A stretch of 48,117 nt of DNA, taken from positions 1-48,117 of IMG/VR virus record IMGVR_UViG_3300020202_000019; one strand, given 5' to 3'. The notes under the pieces were generated by a model. The model searched no databases. It was not told the DNA's origin and worked only from the letters and a program-made list of their open reading frames with translations. This document shows, one piece after another, positions 27,322 through 38,840 of the stretch; positions within the stretch are counted from its first letter, which is position 1, and each line of letters opens with the position of its first letter. The translations under genes and the position numbers were made by a program. Source of the stretch: a virus.

Positions 27322-30300
27322 TTAATCTTCATCATATTGTGTCATTGAATTGATAAGTCTAATCATATCATTTGTTCTTCCAGGTGAATGAAGCACACTC
27401 AATAATTTCCTATCTTGCTTTGAAATGTAAGCGGAAATGATTGCATCTTTGATAAATGTTGAGGCGTTTCTTGGATTTCCACCTGCTTTAATGTAATCAG
27501 AGATTGCTTGTCCAAGTGCATGATTGACAGTTTCAGCTGAAGGATTTCCACGAAAGATGCTTCGCACACTGTTCTGTATGCGTTCATAAAGATCTCTTTG
27601 ATAAACTTCAGCAGTTGCAACTCTGTGAAGTGCTTCAATAGATGCACTTTCTGACATTGGACGAAGACCCATGATACGAGAAATTACAGAGGTAGTTGTT
27701 CTTACATCGTTTGAAATAACAGCACCACGTCTATCAACAGAAGTTCCTGCAAGCAATTCCATCACGCGTCCAAATGGTCGATTTATGTTATATGTTCCAA
27801 GAGCTTCAAGTGTTTGTTGAGCATTAATTTGTCCGCCAGTCTTAAATTGATTAACAAGTTCTCCAAAGAAACCAACTGCATTTTGTGCAATGTTGAAAAT
27901 TGGCGCATTTGCAGGAGAAATGAATGCAGGAACTTTAGAAACATTCACATCACCACGACTATAGATGTTAATTCCATCTTTTGAAAAGAGTTTTGGAATA
28001 TTTGAAAATGTTCCATGAAGAAGAAGTGAACTCATAGCAGGACCATATTTTGCATCAAGGCTGTCTACAATATCATGTCTTCCATCGTATGCAGTCATAT
28101 ATAGATTATTAAATTGTTCCCATCCAGGAACAGATTGAGCACCAAATACTGCACCTTGCATTGCATAATTGATTGCAAGAGCACGATAATTTTTATTTTC
28201 AATATAAGAAAACATTCTTGCATAATAATTCCACATATATGTTTGAAACATTCCAAGAACAGAACCAAGAGCACCTTGGAAAACTTGTGGTTTGTTGGTT
28301 CCTCTATAGTCTGCAATCATATGATTTGCGAAAACATTGGCAATCATATGTCTGTCAGCTGCATTTGCAACTTTGTAACCATCTTTAGCAATTAGATATC
28401 CTGTTAAATATGCCCAACCACGTGCAACTTCTTCACCTTTGTCAGAAACATAAGAAAGCTTATTAATTACTTTATTAAGAACAATCTTATTTTGATCTGC
28501 CAGCGGATCATGAATTGCATCAAAAGCATCACTCATTCTCTTCTGCAAATTACCATAAACATTGTATGCTTCATCAATTACTTCTTTTCCTTCCTTAGAC
28601 ATTGCAAATGCAATTGTCTTTGCACCCATGCGAGCAGTTGAAGGAATTGAATAATCTTTATCTACTTGAATTCCAAAAATTCCAGTTCTTGCAGCAAAGG
28701 ATGCTTCATCATCCCAAGACTGACGCTTGAACATATTCATAACAAGTGGCATACTGACAATATTACCAAGCAAACTCACATAAGCATTTCCTGCATCAAG
28801 AATACGGAGAGTAAGATTTGCAGTTACAGTATTGAGCGTGCCTGCGATTTCTCTTGCAGTTTTTGGGGCACTTAATTTAAATGTATTCTGTACAAAATCA
28901 GCAGTATCACTGAATGGAAGATATCCACCAAGTTGTTCTCTTAATGCATCAAAATCTTTACTTGCAACAGTATTTATTTTTGTAACAGCATCTTGATTAT
29001 AAATACTTGATTTCTCTGGCATAAATGATTTGATAGTAGCATTCAATTTATTTAAGGCTCTGTCAAATAAGATTCCTGTATCACCACCGAATATTCCAAT
29101 AGTAGGATCTGATAAAATTCTCTGATCTGAGAGCAACCTTCCGGCGTATTGACGCCAAATCGAAATTCTCGTATTAGGATCTTTAACTTTTTCTCCTGTT
29201 CGCGTAAGAGCATCTGCCATTCTCGCATATGACAGTTCATTTTCAAAAAGAGCAGAAATTGTTCTACGAGATAGCGAGAGTGTTTGATTTTCTACCGCTG
29301 CAATCGCATCGGAAAGAACTTGGTTCCCATACATAAGAATAGGACTCGCAGTAGAACCTTTAGTAATTCCGGTTTGAGCCAAAGAATCAGAACGATCAAC
29401 CATATTAAAAAATGTTTCATCATAAAGATTAAAAAATTGACGCATTTGGTTTTGATCAATGATATCATATTGTTTGCCCTCTTCTTTAAGAGCACCAATA
29501 ACTTTATCAAGTTTTGTATTCAATTCAGCTGGTGTTCTACCAGTTACCATCTGTTTAAATGGTTGACCACCGCCTTCCGCAGGATAGACAATGTATTTGA
29601 TATATTGATTTGTTAAATTTTGCGGAGGAATATAGAATTTTTGTGCATTAATTTCACCATATCCATAGAGTTTTCTAAAAAAATTTGTACTTTGTAAGAG
29701 TTGTTGTGCAACACCATCAATCGCATCAATTGCTTGAAATGCAAGATCATCAACTTCCATCACAGCATGATTTGCTGCTTTAAGTTTTTCAACTGGTTGA
29801 AATTTAGGGAGAAAGAACATATTATCATCACGTGGATCAATATCTTCTTTATACATTCTCTTAAATGCTTGAACATTTCTTTCTGAAAGTCTTTCACCTT
29901 CACCATCTTCAGTTTTCAATTTAAATCTGACTTTTCCATCTTCCATGCGTTCAATGTCATCAATCTCAAATCCAAATCTTCTTGCCCATGAAAATTCAGC
30001 AAAATTATACATCGAACCTGCATTTTCTTTCTTTCTAAGTGCAATCCAAGTATCTTGATGTTGTTCAAAAAGATCTTTTGCAACTTTAAATGCTTGTCTT
30101 TCACCAAGAGTAGCAATTTGATCAACTGCTGTGAATGTATCAACACGAGAAGTAGATCTTTGTTGACTTGTTAGAATTCCACTTCCAGTTTGCTGACCTT
30201 CTGCAATTGATTTTACTGTTTTTGCTGCATCAAAAATAGGACTGGAGATAAATTTATCAGTGAAATTTTTGATAAGTTCTGGAGTAGTTTCTGGATTTGC

Positions 30301-32541
30301 AAATTCAGAAATGAATTGCATATATCTTGCAGTAGCTACTGTAGTAAGAGTTTCTTGTGTAAGATTATATGGAATTGGTTTCAATGCAACCAAACTTGCA
30401 GGATAATATTCTCCTCCTTGCATTTTAGGACGATTAAAAAGTCCACCATCAGTTGTAAGTTTTCCTTTAAACCAATCTTTGATGCGATCTTCAGTCAAAA
30501 TTACACGAGAATCAAACATTCTTTGTGCATCGAGTGCAGAAGTTTTCATCATAGTATAGAAATCTTTAATATCTTTCACACCATCAACAAGAGTTTTTTC
30601 TCCTTGTTTGTAGAGAGCTTCAAATACTTGAATTGCAGGATGTTCTGCACCAAATTTACCAGCAGGAAGATTTGTAAGAATTTTTAGATCATTATATACA
30701 GGTTCAACCCATGTAGGAAATTTGAAATCAGGACTATTGTTGTAACGTTCAATCTTATCACGATAATTTTTGAAGATATCATATTTTCTTTTCAAAAGTT
30801 CCCATTCAATCCATTCTTTTTCACTTCCTGCAACAGTATCAGGAAATTGAAATGCAAGTTTTGCTTTATTGAAATCAACATCTTTGCGATTGAAGAATGC
30901 ATTTGCAAATTCAAGAGTAAAGTAGTCATTATTAAGTTTCTTTGGATCTTCAAATGCTTTTAGTGGAACTCTCTTCATTGCAGCAGTATGTGCTTCCCAA
31001 TCAAAATTCTGTGCAAGTTTCTGAATAAGTCCTTGTGCAGCAGTCATATGATATGGAGAAAAATTATGTACAGTGGTATCTTTAGGAAGATAAATAATTC
31101 CAAAATGATCCATTCCCATTTTAATATTAATTTTTGTTTCTGGATCAACCATATTAAGTTCATAAGTTACATTTTCAAATGAATGTTCTGGTTTTTTTGT
31201 TACAATTTCAGTAGGATTATCATGCCATTGAGGCTTGCGTTTTGCAATTGGAGTAAATGTTCCATCTTCTTCAAGAATGAAGAAACGAATACCTTCAAGT
31301 GTACGAAGTTCATTTTCAATTTTTCCTGCTTCTTCAAGATCATCAACTTTAGTAAGTTTTTCTGTAAGTTTATCAATTTTCTTTTGCTGTGCAGTCAAAA
31401 TTCCATCCACATCACTCCAAGCTAATGGAACATTAGTTGCAGTTTGCATTCCTGGATAAATTGTAGGATCATTCTTTCCAGCGCGAAGAATAGTTTGTGT
31501 AATTTTCTCTGTATTATATGGTTTGGGAAGAATTTCAGGAAGTCCATCTTTGATGGTATTTTCAATAATATTTTTCACAATACCATCAAATGCAAGTTCG
31601 TAAGCATTTGCATTTTCACGAAGTTTTTCTGCAAGATCACCACTTGCAGTTAGTTTTGTAGCTCTTTGTTCTGCGGAATTGAGTGCATAAACAGTAAGTG
31701 CAAGATCACGATCATTTTTAATTGCACGAATTTCATCAGGAAGTCCAGCAGCAAAAATACTTTTCTGTACAGCTTCACGAAATTCAGGACGAAGAAGACT
31801 GCTTCGGATTTGATTTCTTAATGCCGCAAATTCAATTGCCCCTGTAACTCCAAGTCCTGCACCATGAAGAAGAAGATTTCCAACAAGCCCCATATCAGAT
31901 GGGTAAATATTCTCACTTTGGTTCATAAAAAGAGCAATTGCAGTTTCACCAACCATATATCTTTTTAAATTATCTATTTGATTTATCACCTGTGCTCGCG
32001 AGACAGCTGCTGCACGATCAACATTGCCCGTAACAACATCAATTGCACGTGTTTTGTTGACAAGATTTAAGTCCTGTCTCATAATGTTTGAAACAATTTC
32101 TCCAACACGGGCTTCCTGTGTAAATGCTTTTGCAAGCCAGGGATGTTCTGCTGCATTTACAAGTTTATAAAGCCAACTTCCACTTCTAACTGCTGCTGCA
32201 CCACCAAGTCCAAGAGGAATTGCTAGTGCAATATCTGTTGCAAGACTTACAGCATTTTTATTATTTTGATAATATTCACCAAAATTAGGATTCATACTTG
32301 TTGCAAGTTTATCAACATCGCCAGGTTTTAAAAGTCCAACACTTCTGCCAACTGTGTCAAAAATTGACAATGGTGCAGACATTGCACCCATATAAAGATG
32401 CTCACCTACACTTCTTACTCTATCTGCTTGAGATGGTTCAAGAATTGCAGATCCAGAAGTGTCAAAATCTGATGGATGCACATAGCCTTGTGCAACTTGC
32501 TCTTGCTCAGTTTGAAGTTGAAATCCTGAAGTAATAGACAT
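27322..32541 (-). CDS. Giant internal virion/ejection protein (1739 aa)
   Basis: The largest gene. Soluble and helical overall, with hydrophobic segments (VSLATDIALAIPLGLGG near 100; NLLLHGAGLGVTGAIEF near 225; a region near 1260) and a C-terminal aromatic part (GMFQTYMWNYYARMFSY). Length, position after other Gln-rich virion genes, and hydrophobic segments fit a podovirus ejection protein that enters the host envelope with the DNA. I see no transglycosylase or polymerase active-site motif. Its ATG overlaps the preceding stop by one base. Confidence 0.75.
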   Translation of the reverse strand: MSITSGFQLQTEQEQVAQGYVHPSDFDTSGSAILEPSQADRVRSVGEHLYMGAMSAPLSIFDTVGRSVGLLKPGDVDKLATSMNPNFGEYYQNNKNAVSLATDIALAIPLGLGGAAAVRSGSWLYKLVNAAEHPWLAKAFTQEARVGEIVSNIMRQDLNLVNKTRAIDVVTGNVDRAAAVSRAQVINQIDNLKRYMVGETAIALFMNQSENIYPSDMGLVGNLLLHGAGLGVTGAIEFAALRNQIRSSLLRPEFREAVQKSIFAAGLPDEIRAIKNDRDLALTVYALNSAEQRATKLTASGDLAEKLRENANAYELAFDGIVKNIIENTIKDGLPEILPKPYNTEKITQTILRAGKNDPTIYPGMQTATNVPLAWSDVDGILTAQQKKIDKLTEKLTKVDDLEEAGKIENELRTLEGIRFFILEEDGTFTPIAKRKPQWHDNPTEIVTKKPEHSFENVTYELNMVDPETKINIKMGMDHFGIIYLPKDTTVHNFSPYHMTAAQGLIQKLAQNFDWEAHTAAMKRVPLKAFEDPKKLNNDYFTLEFANAFFNRKDVDFNKAKLAFQFPDTVAGSEKEWIEWELLKRKYDIFKNYRDKIERYNNSPDFKFPTWVEPVYNDLKILTNLPAGKFGAEHPAIQVFEALYKQGEKTLVDGVKDIKDFYTMMKTSALDAQRMFDSRVILTEDRIKDWFKGKLTTDGGLFNRPKMQGGEYYPASLVALKPIPYNLTQETLTTVATARYMQFISEFANPETTPELIKNFTDKFISSPIFDAAKTVKSIAEGQQTGSGILTSQQRSTSRVDTFTAVDQIATLGERQAFKVAKDLFEQHQDTWIALRKKENAGSMYNFAEFSWARRFGFEIDDIERMEDGKVRFKLKTEDGEGERLSERNVQAFKRMYKEDIDPRDDNMFFLPKFQPVEKLKAANHAVMEVDDLAFQAIDAIDGVAQQLLQSTNFFRKLYGYGEINAQKFYIPPQNLTNQYIKYIVYPAEGGGQPFKQMVTGRTPAELNTKLDKVIGALKEEGKQYDIIDQNQMRQFFNLYDETFFNMVDRSDSLAQTGITKGSTASPILMYGNQVLSDAIAAVENQTLSLSRRTISALFENELSYARMADALTRTGEKVKDPNTRISIWRQYAGRLLSDQRILSDPTIGIFGGDTGILFDRALNKLNATIKSFMPEKSSIYNQDAVTKINTVASKDFDALREQLGGYLPFSDTADFVQNTFKLSAPKTAREIAGTLNTVTANLTLRILDAGNAYVSLLGNIVSMPLVMNMFKRQSWDDEASFAARTGIFGIQVDKDYSIPSTARMGAKTIAFAMSKEGKEVIDEAYNVYGNLQKRMSDAFDAIHDPLADQNKIVLNKVINKLSYVSDKGEEVARGWAYLTGYLIAKDGYKVANAADRHMIANVFANHMIADYRGTNKPQVFQGALGSVLGMFQTYMWNYYARMFSYIENKNYRALAINYAMQGAVFGAQSVPGWEQFNNLYMTAYDGRHDIVDSLDAKYGPAMSSLLLHGTFSNIPKLFSKDGINIYSRGDVNVSKVPAFISPANAPIFNIAQNAVGFFGELVNQFKTGGQINAQQTLEALGTYNINRPFGRVMELLAGTSVDRRGAVISNDVRTTTSVISRIMGLRPMSESASIEALHRVATAEVYQRDLYERIQNSVRSIFRGNPSAETVNHALGQAISDYIKAGGNPRNASTFIKDAIISAYISKQDRKLLSVLHSPGRTNDMIRLINSMTQYDED

Positions 32542-35147
32542 TATTGAGGTCCAATCTGATTATTAAGAATTTTCTGCATCAATTCATCTGCTTTAATCAT
32601 TGGATTTTGATCAGATCCTTGTGCGATTGGATTAGTGGTAGCAGCATTTCTAAATTGTTCAACACCATAAGCAGGAGCGGGCATTCCAAGTCCAAGAATT
32701 GGTGCTGTTCCAGAATGAATTCCATTCTTTACAGCATTTTGTTCTTGTTTTGCAAGATCTTTCGCACCAAGAACATCAGTCATAATTGCACGAATAAGTT
32801 GAAATGGATCATTATTCATAAATCTCTTTGAAATCGCAGCTGCTTCGATTGTATTAAGATTTCTAAAATAATCTTGTGCAACTCTCTTCTGAAACTCAGG
32901 ATCTCTCAATTTTCCAACTAAAGTTTCAACTGCTTTTCCACCATTCACAATATCAGCGGCAGCAAGATCCCGCATGAAATTCTTTGGATTTGCAATATAT
33001 TGAGGAAGAAGTTTTCCATCAACAACTACTTTTGAAAATTCAGGAATTGCACCACCATCAGGGCGAACTTGTGCAAGATCCATGATAGCAGCATTCAAAA
33101 TTTGCATACGAACTTTAGCTTTAATTGTTCCTTGAATTTTCTGTTCATTCGTAAGATCCCTACCCTCAAATTGTTGACCTGATGGTTTCTGTAACCATTC
33201 TTCAAACATTTCAAGTTCTTTTGGAGGCTTTCTAGTCAATTCTGCTAAACTTGCAAATGCAGAAGCTTCTTTTCCTTTATCTGCAATACCACTTGGGAGA
33301 AGTTTATTTTGACTTGCTACAAATTTTGAATAATCATTCATTGCTTCACCAGCTTGATAGAAAATACTATCAGGGGCTAGTGCATTCATTTTTACTTTAA
33401 ATCTATCACTCATGAAAGCAGATGCCGCAGTAGCATCATCTACCATCCCGCTGTAGAGAAATGATTTTGCTGCAAATTGTTGAAGTGGCATTTCTTTCTT
33501 AACACGATCAGTCAATTTTGCAATTTCTGCTTCAACATCTTTAGCTGCTTTTTGAGCAGCAAGAATAGAAGAAGGATTATTATTTTGATAATGATCAGAT
33601 GTCACAGTTGCAATTGCGCCAACTTTAGAAGAAATACTTTTCAATTCTGAAGGAGACGCAATATCTGTAAATTGTGGAAGCCTTTCAACAAGATCTTTTG
33701 CACCCTGTAAGAATGCAGTAACTTCAATTTGAGCTTCAGTAACTTTTGAACTTTTTGTAGCTTCATCAACCATTTGAGCGGTACGTTTTGAAATTGCTTG
33801 CTGTATCATACTATCAGAAACATTGACGGTTTGTCCGCCACCAAGATCAAGCTTGGCAATTCCTTTATTTTCTGGTTGTTGCGCTTCTTTCAATAATGCT
33901 CTTCTCTGAACTTCAGGAAGATTTTCAATGATCGTAGTAACTTGCTTAAGCATAATTTCACGAATTTGTGCTGGAACTTGAGCTTTCTTAAGTTGATGTT
34001 CAAGATCAAATTGTTCAAGCTGCTTATCTGTTGTATGCTGTGCAATTCTTTTCTGATTTTCAGCTTGCCAAGTCTGCAAAACTGTTTGCTTCAATTGTTC
34101 TGGACGAAGTTGTTGATTTTGTTTTTGCTGGTCAACAAGTTCTTCAAGACGAATAAGTGCTTCTTTATGTTGAATTGGGTTCATCAATTTAAGTTGATCT
34201 CTATTCATTTCAGCAACTTCATATGCAATAGGATTCATTTTCTTGGTATGTGCAAGTTGAACTTTTGCAACTTCTTCAGTAATTGGACGCATAACTCGGT
34301 TATGTTCAAGACTCTCTCTTTGATCTTGTGTACGAAGTTTTGTCTGTTCCACAAGATCAGGATATGTATCTTTCATATGCTGCAAAGTCATATTTGCTGT
34401 AGCAATACTTGTATTAAGTTGTGCTCTCTGCTTCATATTCTTTTCAATCAATCCTTTATCTACGCCAGGAACAATTTTTGCTGCATATGCAGGATCAGAC
34501 ATTGCTTTTTTAATTTGCGCATCAGTCAATTTTTCAAGTGCAAACAAATCTTGTTGATCTTTTGCATTTTGAAGTGCAATAAGTGTGCGCGCAGAACTTT
34601 CTGTTGCTCCTGCGCTTGTAGCAGCAGCATCAAGTTCAAGTTTCTTTCCTGTTAGCGCTTGTTGTGCTTGTTGCTCCTTGATTGTTGCAATCTGACCAAT
34701 TGCATTAACTCTTGTTGAAGACAAATTAAGTTGCTTAAGAGCTTCTTCAACTCGCATATTCTGATATTTTGGATCAAAATCATTGATACCAAAAATAGAA
34801 GCAATCATAGAAATTGCTTCAGGTACATATCTAGCTTGTCTTGCTTTCTGAGAAGCATCAGTGATAATTGCACTTGTATCATCAACTTGCTTTAGAATTG
34901 CATCAATTGCAGTTTGAAAATTTGCTTTTGCAGCAGTTGCTTGTTCAAATAGAGGAACCGCATCCTTACCAACAATACTTCCAAGTGTAGAAAGATCAGC
35001 AGCAGATTTTGTAATTCTTGAAGTATTTTGCTGAACAATATTTGCAAGCCCTGTTGGATCAAAAAGTTTCTTTCCAGGATTATCAACTGCTTCATCAGCA
35101 GCTACATTAATGCTATCTTCAAGTCCTGGAAAATTCATGCCTGTCAT
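32541..35147 (-). CDS. Putative internal virion protein, coiled-coil (868 aa)
   Basis: Almost entirely helical, rich in Gln, Lys, Ala and Glu, with long coiled-coil-like stretches (around residues 230-420, repeated MNPI and RPEQLK segments). Position between a Gln-rich protein and the giant protein fits one of the set of ejection proteins seen in podoviruses. Its stop overlaps the start of the giant gene by one base, so the two are coupled. No enzyme motif is visible. Confidence 0.7.
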   Translation of the reverse strand: MTGMNFPGLEDSINVAADEAVDNPGKKLFDPTGLANIVQQNTSRITKSAADLSTLGSIVGKDAVPLFEQATAAKANFQTAIDAILKQVDDTSAIITDASQKARQARYVPEAISMIASIFGINDFDPKYQNMRVEEALKQLNLSSTRVNAIGQIATIKEQQAQQALTGKKLELDAAATSAGATESSARTLIALQNAKDQQDLFALEKLTDAQIKKAMSDPAYAAKIVPGVDKGLIEKNMKQRAQLNTSIATANMTLQHMKDTYPDLVEQTKLRTQDQRESLEHNRVMRPITEEVAKVQLAHTKKMNPIAYEVAEMNRDQLKLMNPIQHKEALIRLEELVDQQKQNQQLRPEQLKQTVLQTWQAENQKRIAQHTTDKQLEQFDLEHQLKKAQVPAQIREIMLKQVTTIIENLPEVQRRALLKEAQQPENKGIAKLDLGGGQTVNVSDSMIQQAISKRTAQMVDEATKSSKVTEAQIEVTAFLQGAKDLVERLPQFTDIASPSELKSISSKVGAIATVTSDHYQNNNPSSILAAQKAAKDVEAEIAKLTDRVKKEMPLQQFAAKSFLYSGMVDDATAASAFMSDRFKVKMNALAPDSIFYQAGEAMNDYSKFVASQNKLLPSGIADKGKEASAFASLAELTRKPPKELEMFEEWLQKPSGQQFEGRDLTNEQKIQGTIKAKVRMQILNAAIMDLAQVRPDGGAIPEFSKVVVDGKLLPQYIANPKNFMRDLAAADIVNGGKAVETLVGKLRDPEFQKRVAQDYFRNLNTIEAAAISKRFMNNDPFQLIRAIMTDVLGAKDLAKQEQNAVKNGIHSGTAPILGLGMPAPAYGVEQFRNAATTNPIAQGSDQNPMIKADELMQKILNNQIGPQ

Positions 35148-35150
35148 AAT

Positions 35151-36308
35151 TTAACTTCTCGGCCTAAGTGAATTAAGCCAATCCCAAAGAGTACCACTTT
35201 GTTCTTCAGTTGAAGTTCCTTCTCTAGTAGCTTCAGTAGCATCAACATTCGTACTAAAGATAGAAGATAAAAATTGTGTAAGTTGTTGCGTCATGGTTTG
35301 CTGTTCTTGTATTGCTTCCATTGCTTCTGAAATGCGAGCAGTAAGTTCTTGTTGACTCTCTTGTGCGCTCTGCGTGTTGCTTACAGCAGATGTGCTTTGT
35401 GAAGATGTTCCAACTTGCTGTTGTTGAGTTTGTTGCTGTTGAGAAGTTTGCTGTGAAGTTTGTTGAGATTGTTGAGTTGACTGCGATCCTGTTGCTGTAG
35501 TCTGTGCGCCTTTCAGAATTTGAGCAATTGTTCCAACTCCGCCAACATCACCAGCAGCTGCACCTTGTGTTACACCAGCAGAAATTGCTGCTGTCATAGC
35601 AGCTAAATCTTTATCAGCAGCAGCTAAACGAATATTACCTTCAACAGCAGCAACTTTTGCTCCAAGATCACCAGCTGCTTTATTTCTGAGCATAGCAACA
35701 AGTGTGTTATCTTCACTTCCTGTTGCATTTGCTTTCTGTTGAAGAATAGGGGCTTCATTTTCACTAAATGCTAAAATTGCAGCAGCGCGAGCGTCTTCTG
35801 CAATTTGATCAACATCAGTAAATCCTTCTGCGCCACGCATTTGCAATGCTTCAAGAACAGGGGTATTACCAAGAATTGCATTAAGTGAATTTTGATCAAG
35901 GACTCCAGTTTTCTCTGTTAACTGCCCCATGATAGATTGAAGAGCAGCAGTAGTTGCTTCATCAAGATTTGAAATGGTTTGTGCAGATTGAGTGGAACTA
36001 ACTCCAGTAGTTGAAGTATTTGTAATTCCAGTTGTTGAACTTGTACCAGAAGTATTTACATTAGATCTTTGATCAGTATTTGATTGTTGTTGAGTTGATT
36101 GACTTCCAGTTGTTCTTGAATTTTGTCTCTGCGTTTGATCACTTGTACGATTTTGTCTTGTTTGATTAAGAGAAGAAGATCTTTCTTGAACATCTTTTGT
36201 CTGTTGTTCTTCTTTTGATCCTTCAGAAACTTTTAATTGATTAAGTTTTTCTGTAAATTTTCCAGATTTCTCTCTATTTCCGATCAAAAAATCAAGAAAA
36301 CTAGCCAT
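35151..36308 (-). CDS. Gln/Ser/Thr-rich virion protein (385 aa)
   Basis: Residues 35-115 and 270-330 are extreme low complexity (Gln, Ser, Thr), separated by an Ala-rich helical core (about 115-260). The N-terminus MASFLDFLIG is hydrophobic. Codons are mostly CAA with CAG for Gln, so the product places heavy demand on tRNA-Gln. It is the first of the three adjacent putative ejection proteins. No homology can be named. Confidence 0.6.
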   Translation of the reverse strand: MASFLDFLIGNREKSGKFTEKLNQLKVSEGSKEEQQTKDVQERSSSLNQTRQNRTSDQTQRQNSRTTGSQSTQQQSNTDQRSNVNTSGTSSTTGITNTSTTGVSSTQSAQTISNLDEATTAALQSIMGQLTEKTGVLDQNSLNAILGNTPVLEALQMRGAEGFTDVDQIAEDARAAAILAFSENEAPILQQKANATGSEDNTLVAMLRNKAAGDLGAKVAAVEGNIRLAAADKDLAAMTAAISAGVTQGAAAGDVGGVGTIAQILKGAQTTATGSQSTQQSQQTSQQTSQQQQTQQQQVGTSSQSTSAVSNTQSAQESQQELTARISEAMEAIQEQQTMTQQLTQFLSSIFSTNVDATEATREGTSTEEQSGTLWDWLNSLRPRS

Positions 36309-36314
36309 ATTTTT

Positions 36315-37154
<840 letters not shown>

Positions 37155-37155
37155 T

Positions 37156-38064
37156 TCAAATCATTCCTTTCCCAATCGTTAAATCTAATGCTTTTTCCAC
37201 ACACATTTTCATAGGCATAGTTCTTTTATAAAGTTCAAGTACTTCATCAGCTTTTTCTTGCCAATTTGAATTTATAAGATCTTCACAATAATCAATGAAA
37301 TCCTCATTTTCCTTTTGCATCTTCAAAAAGCATGATGGCCTTGGTTGTTGTGGAGTATATTCAAGCGCAATTCCTCTAGCAGCGTGAATAATTCTACCAA
37401 CTCTTGCAGTTGATGGCATTGGAATACGATTTGGACCTTTTGCATCAATGTTGATACTAGTATGAGTAATCAAAGCGTTGATTGCTTCACGAGGAACAAT
37501 TTCACCAGGGCAATAAATCTTATATCCACGACTTTGCAGTCTATCAAGAATAGACAAACGGTGCGCATTCTGTGAACCAAAGAAACTAAAATCAAACAAT
37601 GTTTGTGGAGCTTTATGAATAAAAAGTTTATCTGAATAACCAAGTTCAAGAAGTGCAACAGGTTTATTAAATCTTTTTCCAAGTGTGATGACATCACTTT
37701 CAAAATAAGTCAAAAGTCCTTCAGCATGTTGTGCCATTTTTGCAAAATTATTCCATCTCTGCTTCCATCCTTCACTTCGATGAAAATTAAATCCTTCACC
37801 ATCAAAATATTCAGTTACAATAATAACAAATGGAAATTTCTTTCCTGCTGCATTTTGTAGATTTATAAATGCTTCAGGAAATGCTTCAATGAAATGTTCC
37901 CACATAATATTGATACTTGTATTTCTCAAATCATGTCCATCATTAATCATTTCAACAGTATGCCCAAGTTCTTCAAGTCCTGCACGCATCCAAAGAAGAT
38001 GATCAGAAAGACTTTCACGGGCCTGTGGAAAATGATTTCCAGTGTAAAGATTGAAAGTTGTCAT
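37156..38064 (-). CDS. Putative GT-B glycosyltransferase (302 aa)
   Basis: The Rossmann-like N-terminus (RAGLEELGHTVEMINDG) and a second half with DFSFFGSQNAHR, LLELGYS and a conserved C-terminal segment RVGRIIHAARGIALEY follow the pattern of GT-B glycosyltransferases, in which a late Glu contacts the nucleotide sugar. Embedded in the late operon among fibre and virion genes, it might decorate virion proteins or alter the host surface. No membrane segment. Confidence 0.55.
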   Translation of the reverse strand: MTTFNLYTGNHFPQARESLSDHLLWMRAGLEELGHTVEMINDGHDLRNTSINIMWEHFIEAFPEAFINLQNAAGKKFPFVIIVTEYFDGEGFNFHRSEGWKQRWNNFAKMAQHAEGLLTYFESDVITLGKRFNKPVALLELGYSDKLFIHKAPQTLFDFSFFGSQNAHRLSILDRLQSRGYKIYCPGEIVPREAINALITHTSINIDAKGPNRIPMPSTARVGRIIHAARGIALEYTPQQPRPSCFLKMQKENEDFIDYCEDLINSNWQEKADEVLELYKRTMPMKMCVEKALDLTIGKGMI

Positions 38065-38073
38065 TTTAAAATC

Positions 38074-38838
38074 CTATAGCAGATAATATTCAATAACAAT
38101 AACTAGTCCACCACTTCCTGAACCACCATTTGCATTAGTATTTCCTGTACCTCCACCACCACCACCATTACCATAACCAGTAGCAGGATTACCAACTGCA
38201 CCGGGAACACCAGCGCCAGGTGCATTTGCTCCTGCACCACCTACACCACCAAGAATATTACTAAGAATTCCTCCAAGAATTGATGCATCACCATACGGAA
38301 ATCCACCACCACCGCCGCCACCACCTTGATAACCACCATTAGCTGTTCCAGCAGCGCCAGCAGTATTTCCTCCTGTTGGAGTTACACCAGCATTATTTGG
38401 TGTACCGCCATTACCACCTGTACTATTTGTATCACCACCAGTTGCTGTACCACCAGTTCCAGGACTATTATCTACTGCATTTGTTCCTGCATTTGCAGTT
38501 AATGTGCCAACAGTAGTAGCTGTTTCAGAATCAGCAGCACCAATACTGTATGGATAAGAAGCAGCAGGTGAAGCAATATGTTTTTTTGCTCTACCTCCAC
38601 CACCACCACCTGCACCACCAACAGCATCTGCTGTTGCTCTACCGCCTTTTCCTCCAGGACCTAGAGCAAATAAATCAACAGCAACAGTTCCAGCAGTAAC
38701 ATTATGTGTACCAGAACCAGATAAATAAACAAAAAATCTTGCTCCGTATGCTTGACCTGCTTTTGGTGCAATCAATGATCCAGTATTCATAGGACCAAAT
38801 GCGCTTCCACGCATAACTGCAATATTTCTTTTAGGCAT
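38074..38838 (-). CDS. Glycine-rich tail adhesin-like protein (254 aa)
   Basis: After about 45 ordinary residues the protein is dominated by Gly runs (GGAGGGGGG, GGYQGGGGGGGG, YGNGGGGGGTG) interspersed with Asn/Thr/Ala, and it ends GSGGLVIVIEYYLL. This layout resembles the polyglycine-sandwich adhesins at phage fibre tips (T4 gp38-type) and Gly-rich fibre domains whose last strand is V-I-V-I-E. It probably contacts the host receptor and could vary between strains. Confidence 0.65.
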   Translation of the reverse strand: MPKRNIAVMRGSAFGPMNTGSLIAPKAGQAYGARFFVYLSGSGTHNVTAGTVAVDLFALGPGGKGGRATADAVGGAGGGGGGRAKKHIASPAASYPYSIGAADSETATTVGTLTANAGTNAVDNSPGTGGTATGGDTNSTGGNGGTPNNAGVTPTGGNTAGAAGTANGGYQGGGGGGGGFPYGDASILGGILSNILGGVGGAGANAPGAGVPGAVGNPATGYGNGGGGGGTGNTNANGGSGSGGLVIVIEYYLL

Positions 38839-38840
38839 TT

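Noticed and set aside
33942-34655. Rightward open frame of 237 codons across the coiled-coil virion gene
   Set aside because: Antisense shadow with abnormal Cys/Phe content; no ribosome binding site.
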